From Primula veris (lineage: Eukaryota > Streptophyta > Magnoliopsida > Ericales > Primulaceae), in NCBI GenBank assembly GCA_963682055.1, contig OY821745.1, forward strand, positions 13,709,501-13,773,500: 64,000 bases of DNA, read 5' to 3'. Positions 1-10,160 of the stretch are shown in pieces. Each line of letters begins with the position of its first letter. Position 1 is the stretch's first letter. A model generated the notes under the pieces. The model saw only the letters and a program-made list of their open reading frames with translations. It made no database searches and was not told the DNA's origin. Made by a program: the position numbers and the translations under genes.

Positions 1-1
1 T

Positions 2-582
2 AAATGTATGCAAGGTGAATTCGAGATGAGCATGATGGGTTAACTCACATACTTTCTCGGACTTCAAATCAAACAAACAAATGATGGCATATTTGTGAAT
101 CAAGCGAAATACACAAGAGACGTGCTCAAGCGTTTCAACATGAGCGATGCGAAGCCACTAGGAACTCCAATGAGTCCGGTAACAAAGCTAGACAAAGATG
201 AATCCGGCATTTGTGTGGATCAAAAACTATATAGAGGTATGATTGGATCCCTCTTATATTTAACCGCAAGTAGACCCGATATCATGTTTAGTGTTTGTTT
301 GTGTGCTAGATATCAATCTTGTCCTAAAGAATCGCATGTTGTTGCCGTTAAACGTATTTTTAGATATCTTGTAGGTACTTGTAATCTAGGATTATTTTAC
401 CCTCATGATACTTCGTTTGATTTGCTAGGCTATTCCGACGCCGACTTTGACGGTTGTCGTTTGGATAGAAAGAGTACTAGTGGGACTTGCCAATTTTTAG
501 GAAATGCATAGTTTCTTCGCATAGTAAGAAACAAAACTCGGTTGCACTTTCTACGGCGGAGGCGGAATACGTCGCCGCGGTT
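2..582 (+). pseudogene. Ty1/copia reverse transcriptase-RNase H fragment
   Basis: This is the 3' end of a copia polyprotein. It reads FEMSMMG, then TYFLGLQI, then the connection-region block with SRPDIMFSV, then the RNase H motif LLGYSDADFDGC, and finally the terminal RNase H block STAEAEYVAA. These are standard landmarks of plant copia RT-RNase H. The copy is dead: a TAA at 41-43 replaces a sense codon, a frameshift near 510 moves the last block into another frame, and homology stops at about 582, shortly before the expected end of the protein. The 5' part lies outside the window. No LTR is recognisable directly downstream, so the fragment seems cut off. The family is certain; the lineage was not determined. 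Confidence 0.92.
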
Positions 583-1305
583 GAATTAATTTTAATGTAT
601 TTATTTTTGATTTTATTAATAAGTATTGTCTTTTTAATGGATGACAGACTCTTAAATTTAGTAGACCGGATTTAGCTAGTTTTCTCACGTGACCAAAGAT
701 TAATGTTTCCATAACGGATCATGCACTTTTTTTTTGTATAAAGTCAAAAGGATCCTATATAGTTTTTTTTTTAATATAGCAGAACATCTCTACAACAATA
801 ACTTCCGTACATGGAGAAAATATTATTATAAGTAGTTTATTCCTAAATAAAGGTTGATATATATAAAAAAAAAATACTTAAATAAATATTTCGCATAATA
901 AAATATATATGTGTACATAATTTAATTAATTAGCATAAATATTCAAAAGACAAACATATGTATCTATGTAACAAGTCAAACACATAATCCAAAAGAGTTG
1001 AAAAGTTACGAAACTAACATATTCATGAATTTAATAAAATTTAATTAATTACATATGTATTTGAAAAATTAAATATATTTATTTAGAAATGTGGAAAGTC
1101 ATTTAAAAGTTTATCTAAATTTTTTTTTACATGTATAAATACTAGGTATCATATAGCATAAATTTTCATTTAATATTTTGTTTCAACAATAAAATGTTCA
1201 CGTGTACGAGCTATTACATATCCACAAGTTAAATGATATGGTGACAACACAAAAAATCAAGACTATCACAGACTACACATTAGATAAATATTTTAAATCG
1301 TTTTA

Positions 1306-1368
<63 letters not shown>

Positions 1369-1559
1369 ACACATATATGTAATTTATTCCTATATAAATG
1401 AAAATTTGTTAATGCGGGACTATAAAATTCATGAAATATTACAATATGAAGGTTATTATTATTTTGAACCGGAACAAGTTGAACCGATCATTTTTATTCT
1501 TATATAGTGAGTTTATTGTTATATAGAATATTAATATAGAGATGTTTCATATATAGTTT
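583..1559. other. AT-rich interval without gene
   Basis: Nothing recognisable as coding is present. The interval is strongly AT-rich, has many short poly-A and poly-T runs, and contains a TA microsatellite at 1310-1363. Confidence 0.6.
1310..1363. repeat. (TA)n microsatellite
   Basis: About 27 uninterrupted TA units. Confidence 0.97.
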
Positions 1560-1700
1560 GGGGAAAAGGGGGATCCAATAAAAAAATCTGGACCATTGAA
1601 TCTAGATTAAACGGTCCATAAACACAAATTTAGGGTAATTTGTTTTGTGTTTATTAATATGTATTGAGTTTTTAGTGGTGTTGTGGTTAAATATTATTGA

Positions 1701-2814
1701 ACCGTGTTTTGTAAAATCCCATTTTAATGATAAATAAAGTGAATTAACACTAAATATGCTCATTAAGTGTTTCTAATATATTTTCAAGTGTTGTTGTTTG
1801 AAAGTAATTTATCACTTGTCAAAATTCATTTTCGGAAACAAAATCAACCAAGTGTAAACACCCACCCGTGGGTCTTACAGAACCCACCAGTGGGTCTAGT
1901 GGACAGAACAAGAAGAATTTTCTCAGATACTATGCACCAGTGGGTATACAGAACCCACCAGTGGGTCAATGTTTCAGAAACAAGCAAAATTTCACCCACC
2001 AATGGGTCAGAAGACACCCACCGGTGGGTCAAAGTGCAGATAAAAAAAAACAGCTTTTTAGCTTTTTCAAAAAGTGGCTTTACCCATTTGATAAAATACT
2101 CAACCACTTAAAACGGTCATATAATACCCACTGGATATTTTGGAGCTGATAAAACCCCCCAAATACCTCTTCAAACACAACCAATGACACACCCAATTTC
2201 ATAGCAATCAAATCCAAAATCAAAGCAACAAAATGTTTTATACTACATATTTCTCACTTGTATTCGTATAAATTCTTGAGTGTAATATTATTGTAATCAT
2301 ATAAACACCAAGATATTATTTGTTAGTGAGCGATACTCTTTCGATTCAAAATTGTAGAGTGAATTGTAAACTCATTTGTGAGCGAGTGATCGGGTAGAGG
2401 CTTTGTAAGCGAGTGTTGCTTAAAAGTTCTAGGTCTTTTCATTCGGGATACTCACAGAGTGAGGGGGAGCTTAATCCGCGGATTAGCTCGTTAGGTTGTA
2501 ATATTGGTAAGAAGATTCTAGTGAAATACTCGATAGTGTGAATACCGAGGAGGGGAGTAGGCGCGTTTTGCCGAACCTCTATACATCTTGTGTTATTTCT
2601 TTTCCCTTAACTTTTATTTTTCGCACTTATTTATTGTTTATTTTGATTGCTTGCATAGATTAAACTAGCATTAAATAGTTAACAAAATTGTTTAGTTATA
2701 AAATCTACTAATTATCGTTGTTAATAGCTCAAAGTTTTATTCTGCGAAAATCATACGTAAAACTTATTCACCCCCTTTAAGGTTTAGACACTTACGGGCC
2801 AACAAATATAAACA
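1701..2814. mobile_element. LTR-like insertion (probable solo LTR)
   Basis: The block interrupts the left arm of the surrounding inverted-repeat element and is flanked by the direct repeat ATTGA (1696-1700 and 2815-2819), which fits a 5-bp retroviral-type duplication. It begins ACCG followed by TGTTTTGT, and near its end carries CACCCCCTTTAAGG and GGGCCAACA, which resembles the 3' end of many plant copia LTRs. No coding sequence is present. The extra bases outside the expected TG...CA ends are unexplained, so the precise ends are tentative. Confidence 0.6.
1860..2029. repeat. Six copies of the palindrome ACCCACCNGTGGGT
   Basis: Copies lie at 1860-1873, 1882-1895, about 1933-1945 (left half degenerate), 1953-1966, 1994-2007 and 2016-2029. 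The outer ACCCACC and GTGGGT are kept while the central bases vary (CG, AG, AA, GG). Spacing inside pairs is 20-22 bp, and pairs recur every 60-70 bp, so the array looks like a diverged triplication of a two-palindrome unit. It lies inside the LTR-like block. Overlapping small ORFs here only translate the repeat. Confidence 0.9.
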
Positions 2815-3190
2815 ATTGAATCTAGATCTAACTATTCATAATTTTGTATGAGAGGCTCCAATAAAAAAAACATTTATGGGAGCACCCGGCATCCTATAGC
2901 TTGCCTGGTCAATCATAACTATCTCTGTGCATACCCGCATTGTTTTGGATGAGGGTTCTAATAATGTTTTTTTTTTTTATCGGAGCCTTTCATAAAAAAT
3001 TGTAAACCGTTAGATGTAGATCAAATGGTTCATATATAACTTAATATCACGAAAAACCCAACACATATTAATAAAACCAAAACAAACTATCCTAAATTTG
3101 TGTTTATGGTCGTTGGATCTAGATCAAACAGTCCAAATTTTTTTTATGAGAGCATCCAATAAAAAAAAAATATTGGAACCCCCCAATTCC

Positions 3191-4717
3191 CATTTTTTGT
3201 GCCTGTGCTACTTAATGATGGTCAAAATCAGTTTTTTGTATCAACAGGATTAATTGATTGTTGTGACTTGTGAGAGATGAATTCCAAAAGGATACAAAAT
3301 GTGATGGTATACGTTAAATTTCATTTATATGGGTTATCTTTTTATAAGAATGGCAATTTAAATGGAACTGAAGTAGAGTATATTACTTGAGTTTGAAATT
3401 AAAAAATCCATCGAGAAAAAAAATCAAAAAATTGTAAGTAACATGAATGTACACCTCTGGCTCTAAGCACAAATTTCCATCATATTGACCTAGTTGTACA
3501 CTATTCGGCATCCAGAGTCCCGAAGGCGAAGCCATCGCTATACAAAGGACTTTATAACGATATTGAAGTTATTTAGAATAGCTAGACAAAGATTGACCCG
3601 CAGATCAAGAAACAATGTAAGCCGTAGTCTTACAAAAATTCTACGTATATACAACTGAATAACAATGGAAAAAATATGGAAAATATGAAACACAATAAAA
3701 TAAAAAGACGCCCACAAAGGAGTACATATTTTCCGGTTGGAGTGCACTAGAAAAAATGATTGATTTTGAGTGGATTATGAACAAACTAGAGTACTTGTAA
3801 TTAAGTTGTATTAATAGTAATCCTAATTACGTTGAAATGAAATAGGGATAAGTTTAATGTGAACAAAAACAAGTAGAGTGCCTAACGTATACTCCATCTG
3901 ATTCACCTCGAATTCGATTTGCATTATCATCGGTACGTATTTGTGGTGGCTATGTACTGATCTTGTACTAGTCATTAAACTAATAATCCCCTGAAAGGTG
4001 AATGGTCTAATTACGTTATCGACAACACTTTGAAAAGAATAAAATATTTGTCTTGACTATTTTGGGTTTTTTTTATTTAAATTTTTGTATGTACTTTTAT
4101 AAAAGTGATTTTCCTACTTTTTACTCAAATAAACGATTAACTGGAATGATTTCAGTAAAGCAAATTGTTTTCTCTGCTCCAAAATACTCCTACAACTAGT
4201 ATTGGAAATCTGATTCCCCTATAAACACAATAGCTAGGTGCAGTTTTAGTATTACAAAATCAAGTCAAAATAATTTCAGAGATTAGTTTATATTTCTGCT
4301 ATGAAAATGAAGTCATCAAGAGACGTTGATAATATATGAGACGGCTAAATTAGAACAACATTCACTAGTTCCTGAAAGATCTAAAATTTGGAAAAATCTA
4401 TTTCGATAAAATTTGCAACTATATGTATAATTATCTATTGGTAAAATCACGATCATTGAATAAGTATCTCATTCAATTAAACTACAATTAATATATACTC
4501 CGTATTTGTACAAAAATTGCCCTATTTTACTTCACTGCCATCAACAACAAAAATGCACCTGAAGTTTGCGAGTATTTATTTGAACATTTGTGATTATTTG
4601 AAGAACGGTCAATTGGTAAGTTGAAGAGCAAAAAAGAAAAAAAAAACATATTTGGAGAACAAATTAATTGGTAATTCTATGTAGACAATTGGGATACTGG
4701 AACGAAGTTACAATTGT
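3191..4717. other. AT-rich interval without gene
   Basis: No coding region, tandem repeat or element end could be supported. Small ORFs are short, low-complexity and unconserved in appearance. Confidence 0.55.
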
Positions 4718-5170
4718 ATAGGGCTGGGGGAAAATTCCGACCCGACCCGTAACCCGATCTGCACCCGATCCGAAATTTTTCGATCCGAAAATGTCGAGTT
4801 TTGTCCCGACCCGACAAACTTCGGAATCGGGATAGGGTGGCAATGTTGATTTCGCCGGAGTCCCGACCCGAACCGACCCGATTTTTTAATTAATTTATAT
4901 TTTATATTATATAACATTATTATTTTTATTTCAATAGTAAAATGTAAATTAATTTATATTAAATGCAAGTGATGAGAATCGAAACGTGTACCTCTATAAC
5001 ATGTAATGTAATCACTCTAGCACATGTGTTATAATCATTTTTGTTAAATATTTATTAGTTATAATTACATAAGTATAATATAAATTTGTAGTTTTGAATA
5101 TATGAAATTATTAAATTAAAAAATATACTTAAATTAAAAAGTTATATTGTTACTTCAAAAAAGATAAATG

Positions 5171-5384
5171 TGTTGTGTGACATATTAGCTCACATATATA
5201 TGCATATAGATATGAGGAGAGAATATAGAGAGAGACAATAAAGAAGACTTTATTAATCATAATGTATATGAATGAATGTGAAATACAAGACCCTAACCCT
5301 CTTTATATAGATAGAGGGGTAGGGTTATAAGCCCACTTGGGCCCATAAAGTACAAGCCCAATAGTCCAATAATATCCTACAACA
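5171..5384 (-). repeat. Left-hand LTR of the Ale-like element (3' LTR in sense)
   Basis: 214 bp, TGTTG...CAACA. In the sense direction it contains a TATATAAAGAGGG promoter-like block. It matches 12099-12312 with only scattered substitutions. Confidence 0.95.
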
Positions 5385-5396
5385 CTCCCCCTTTGG
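5385..5396 (-). other. Polypurine tract
   Basis: On the minus strand CCAAAGGGGGAG directly precedes the 3' LTR, the position where plus-strand DNA priming occurs. Similar AGGGGGAG boxes recur at about 5762, 5899 and 5978. Confidence 0.75.
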
Positions 5397-6269
5397 ACGT
5401 ATTGAATTCTTCGTCTTCATGCAGTCGAGTTCATTCGCAGTGCTAAACACATAAAAACCTTAGGGACGGAAAACCCAGTGTGGGACAAAACCGGTACCTA
5501 GGAGAAACTGTGTAGCCGAATGATATAGGCCGAAATATCATGTAAGTAACTAACCACAAAACAGTGTGCTTCATCAAAACCTTGCCAGAGCAAACCCAAT
5601 GGGAAAATCTCTGATCGAAGGAAAAAGAGTGCAACAATGGTAGTAGTAGGGATCAACCACAAAACAGGTGCCTCATCAAAACCTTACTAGAGTAAACCCA
5701 GTGGAAAAAACCTCTAGTCGAAGGACAAAAGAGTACACAGTGGTAAGAAGTATACAACAGGATACTCCCCCTAATTTCGGCAATCTAAAGTGAGATATGA
5801 TGGGAACGTGTCTCGCTAAAAACCTTGCCAAGGAAAACCCAGTGGGAAAAAACCTTGGTCTAAGGACAAAAAGAGTACACGGGCATGCGACTGGATGCTC
5901 CCCCTCACTTGCACACGACAGGGTGCGAGGATTTCGACTAAGTAGTAATTAGTGTACTAAGCATTCACCTGGATGCTCCCCCTCACTTGCGCACGACTAA
6001 GTGCAATGATTTCATATTCGAATAAAGAGTACGAGCATTCGACTGGATGCCTCATTTACTTACATACGACTGGATGCAAGAAAATCTAACGTGGAATAGA
6101 ACGAGCATTCAACTGGATGCTCTTAAACTTCATTTGTGAAGATTAATTTCGGCGAGAAATGCTAAATAGCATAATGTAGTCATGTCTCTCTTGATCAATA
6201 ACAACAAGTTGTCTTCTATGACAAGTGTTTTATCTGGATCGTGAGACAGAACATATGTAATTCAAATAT

Positions 6270-6927
6270 GACTAATACTAGCTCGAAGCCATATACACTC
6301 TCTAGTCGTCTCATAGAGCATGAATAGATCAGAGTGATTCACTTGGAGTCATTCCAAGACCTCCAAGATGTCGCCTTATTCCTAATGGTAAAGACATACC
6401 ATGTTAGGAATATCCCTTATGCGGGTCTAATAAGTAACCGGCATCGGTATAACCGAAAAAGGGTTGCGTTAATTCGAGTACCGAAGGGGGTAGGTACACT
6501 CGATGACGCAAATGGGATAAACTAGCCCACTTCCAAAATTACCATAAGGTAAGGGAATGTGTCTTTAGTGCCATTTCGATGGCAGCATGTTAGCGCGATG
6601 TTGTGTCGAGCTATACCATTCACAACAGACGAGATGTTCGTCCTAGCACATTAGACCAAGTACAATGATGCGCTTATTGTACTTAGATATGAACATTATG
6701 GTTCAATATCTCTTCATCGTCTCATCAGGGACGGACTGGGTCTATATCAATGTCTAGTGATCGAACGATCATGGAAGAATCTGATGACTTAGCGTCATGA
6801 TGACTAAAACGTCATAACACCTTCTGGGTGTAGTCTGAATCATGGACTTAGATTCAATCTTTACGGGACTCGATCATCAGGTCGAGTCACTACCGTTTCT
6901 TCCCAAGATCCTTCATCTCGAAGGCAA
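6270..6927 (-). pseudogene. copia RT end and RNase H relic
   Basis: Minus strand. FEMKDLGKK is readable at 6927-6896, the conserved RT block before the connection domain. GYTDAGYLLDPHKG is readable at 6454-6414, matching the RNase H motif GYADAGYLSDPHK of Ale-type elements, and a broken SWRS block follows near 6375. Frames are interrupted by several stops, and the stretch between the blocks is poorly alignable by eye. Confidence 0.8.
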
Positions 6928-7734
6928 ATCCAAAAAGTGGATCGCATAATAAAACACACAAGGGCATAATACTTGTTCAAGTATCCCAAGCTAATCAAGT
7001 ACTCACTTAGGCGGTATACCACATCCGTTCGGATTATATTAATCCATATAGTAAACGTCTCAGTCAATTGAGATCGTGTTCCGTGGTCAGAAACTACTTG
7101 ATTTAAGCACATGAAGTCACACAGGGACCTTCATCTATATCTCTTTGTCTAAATCCCCATAGAGATAAAACCGTGACCACATTCATGGCTGCATACTCAG
7201 TTTTTCGGAAACTACTAAACTGGTAAAGTAGGGGACTGTTATAATGTCCATTACGAGGAAATCAACCATCTCGTAATCAATTCCAAGGTGTGAGAGAAGC
7301 CTTGCGCTACTAGGCGAGCATTCTACAATCTCATTATTCTCATCACTTTTCCTTACGAATAACCAAATAAACGAACTCGTTTAACATTGGTGGTGTTGGA
7401 ACTACAGGTCCGAACACACTTTCGTTAAGGAGTCTACTTGGATTGCAAGTTTCCATTAGTACAGTCAATTCTACGTTGACTACAGGCAACGGTACATGGT
7501 TCTCTGTCATAATTTGTTCATATTATCAGTCGTCACCGAATATATGAACAAGTAATCAATGACAGTCTCGTTTCGCTTCAATATCGTCTAAGATATCATG
7601 ATCGACAGATATTTCGAGATTCTTAGGATGAGGAGGAAATCACACATCTCCTTGATCCTTTATAATCTCGTGCAACAAACGAGTTTCAGTTCACCACCTC
7701 TGGGGCTGAACGAATTAAGAACCGGTCAACTTCC

Positions 7735-8467
7735 TCATATCTTGGGAAGGACGACAGACTGACGGCCGATGACAGCGTCCTTTGCTTGGCGGGTTCGGCC
7801 AAAGCAACATGTTACGACAGGAACACGGCGTCCGACAGGGACGTCTATCCTTGCAAGCATTTTGCAGTAGGTATAAATGATCTCGTGACATCTCATAAAG
7901 TCATTAAATGCATCTGGCATTTAGTTAGACTTGAGGGAGTCTATGCACTTACTTATCACTAAGTGCAGTTTTGGGGATCAAGCTAAGACTGAGTGGGTTA
8001 TGCCACGTTACTTCATGTCGTTCCTTATCAACGGTAACGTGCAAATCTCCCCCTAACGACGGGAAGAACAGTCTTAGCGATATCACTTTCGCATATCATG
8101 CGGTAAAGAGATCGCTTGCCAAGGTTACTCTATCAAATGATAGGCAGGAGATTCATAATCGATTTATGTCCCCTTCAGAGGTCCATATTTTGAACGCTAT
8201 AGCGGCTCAATCAAAATATTAATTAAGCACTCCAAACACGCGTTAATATGAGACTTCTGGCTCATAACCAGTAACCAGCTGGTACGCATATGGTGTTTGA
8301 GTATCTATGGGCCTCATGACGGACCAATGCAGCAAAATAGCATAACCCCACACGGAAATATAAATCTTGGTGCGCAAGACCAAGAAATGCGTGCAATCAT
8401 TTGCAGTCGCATCATCAAACTTTCCGTGAGTCCGTTTGGGTCTGAACATAATCGACAGGATGTTCAA
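7735..8467 (-). pseudogene. copia integrase C-terminal relic
   Basis: Minus strand. HPVDYVQTQT near 8458 matches the integrase block HPVAHVHTQNG. VWGYAILLHWS and YQLVTGYEPEVSY follow and correspond to the AWGHAILHAA and LVTGYEPNISH blocks. Further on are DLFTA, FPSLGGDLHV and MPDAFNDF...ARIDVPVG, which match the usual Ale polyprotein order between integrase and RT. Stops and frameshifts separate the blocks. This identifies the element as copia and fixes its orientation. Confidence 0.85.
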
Positions 8468-9740
8468 TTTGAATTTCCAAACTCAAGTAATTCAAATCGA
8501 AATTTCGATTTTTTTTACTCTTCGGAATTATCAAGTCAACTAGACTTTTCAGGATAATCCGGATCATGAACCATCAACTTAATGATAGAGCTAGAAGTTT
8601 AGGAAATGCTGCATTTTTGTGGACAACAATAATCATGTGACCTTATTGTCGATGCATCAACCATAACCATTTATATTTATGGTCCGTCTTATGGTTGGAT
8701 AAGTCCACAATAACTCCTTCAATTCTTTACAAGAATTCTACGAGTTCTTTTCGTGATCTTTACACATACTGTCTTTCAAAGTGAGCATTAGTGGCATGAA
8801 TTTCGGATTAATCACGAAATATATTCTCAGAGAGAATCCAAATGCGATGCGATTATAAATCAAGCATCGTCTTTTGACCCGGGAATATCTCATCCGGTCA
8901 ATGCCACAATATCAAAATGCTCTTATCAATCGACGACAGGCGAATGATAGTATAGACAATCATGTCTTAGCATCTAAATTATTTATCATTTCGACGACAG
9001 GCGAAATGATAAGGTAACTTTAAATGCTTTTAAAAATTGTGGTAGAAACCACTTGAAAGACATTTCAACTCCTCTAAAATACGCTTTTGGTCATATTGAA
9101 TGGAGGCTATGTAAAGAAATTTTAATTCTTTCATGAGCTATTACCAGATAACACTGGTTTTCTCGAATATTTTATAACTCAACAAGGTACGACAGGACCT
9201 ACATGAGTATAAGACCTCATATTTGACAAATCAATTTTGGTTTTAGCAAAGATTTTGATTTGGAACGACAGGTCCAGAATCGTTGTCACTGAGTACTCTT
9301 TTAGGCAAGTAGTTGGTGAAATTATGTGGTACACTGTTACCCACTATTTCCAAAAAAATCAACTATCCCACAAGTATTGCCTAAAATTTCATAATTTAAA
9401 GTTTGGTCACATTTGTCAAAGGAATTTTCTCAAAACACTTTAAATTATTTCGAGAAATTTTGTAAACAGGCAAACCATAATCCAAAAGTATGGTCCAAAT
9501 GGAAAAATAATAATCCAAATGGAAAACATAATCCAGATGAGCGAAAAAATGGCTCAATGATTTATCAAAATCAATAAAGAAAGGTCCCAAACTCATTTGA
9601 GACACAAAACCGGGGGTCTCAAGAGTTTCCTTTCAGTTAGCTTTAACCACATTAGCATCGATTTTTTCACCTTTATAATAGTTTTGAACTATTTAAGGAG
9701 TAACCGTGCATGACCTTTGTCTTTATAGCATAGAGTTGCC

Positions 9741-10160
9741 TCATTGAGCATTATCTCTTGCTTTGTGACAACGGGTCATATTGTTCCTTTCAATTACTAT
9801 CTTGGAGCCACATGTTTTCGATTTTGACGATTGTCTAAAATCTCGCTTGGCTAGGCGATTCATCGGGATCGCGACAGTTTGAGACAAATAACACTTGTCT
9901 CGGTTCTCGATTCGTGGAAAAAAATATACACGAAGAGCATTAATATCAGGCAAACAATTCGCCATTGACCCAATAGGATTAAAACTACTCATCGGGGTAA
10001 TTTTCTTATCCAATAACAGATGGGCGATAAAGGAACGTGGTGAATATAAATTCACGATACTGCTTATGGAATACAATTTCCAAGCTAGTATTTTGGTGAA
10101 AGATAACTCCAATATGTCAATTTCAGACATTTGTTCACCATAGACGTCATCACGTCTCAA
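9741..10160 (-). pseudogene. copia gag relic
   Basis: A 139-codon open stretch. SFTKILAWK...FIAHLLLDKK and PIGSMANCLPDINAL resemble the gag block of Ale-type elements in which a GFTKYSELIAHLLLAEK-like helix is followed by RPTGSMPFPEVNA. The order and spacing fit gag, while the N-terminus and zinc knuckle are not readable. Downstream in sense (9605-8790) a non-open stretch is shared with the second element at about 14660-15456. Confidence 0.7.

Larger units (their letters stand above)
1560..3190. mobile_element. Inverted-repeat (fold-back/MITE-like) element split by an LTR-like insert
   Basis: The sequence at 1560-1700 recurs in reverse complement at about 3030-3190: both arms carry GATCCAATAAAAAAA-like and ACACAAATTTAGG segments. 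The continuation at 2815-2890 matches the reverse complement of about 2945-3030, with the shared block GGCTCC and an A-run. Joining 1560-1700 to 2815-2890 gives one left arm of about 215 bp facing a right arm of similar length, with a short centre near 2890-2945. No transposase is present. The superfamily was not assigned because I could not define a target duplication at the outer ends. Confidence 0.7.

Noticed and set aside
1767..2149. Three overlapping ORFs of 87 to 114 codons on both strands
   Set aside because: They translate the palindromic ACCCACCNGTGGGT repeats (THQWV/PVG patterns) in different frames; no independent coding evidence.
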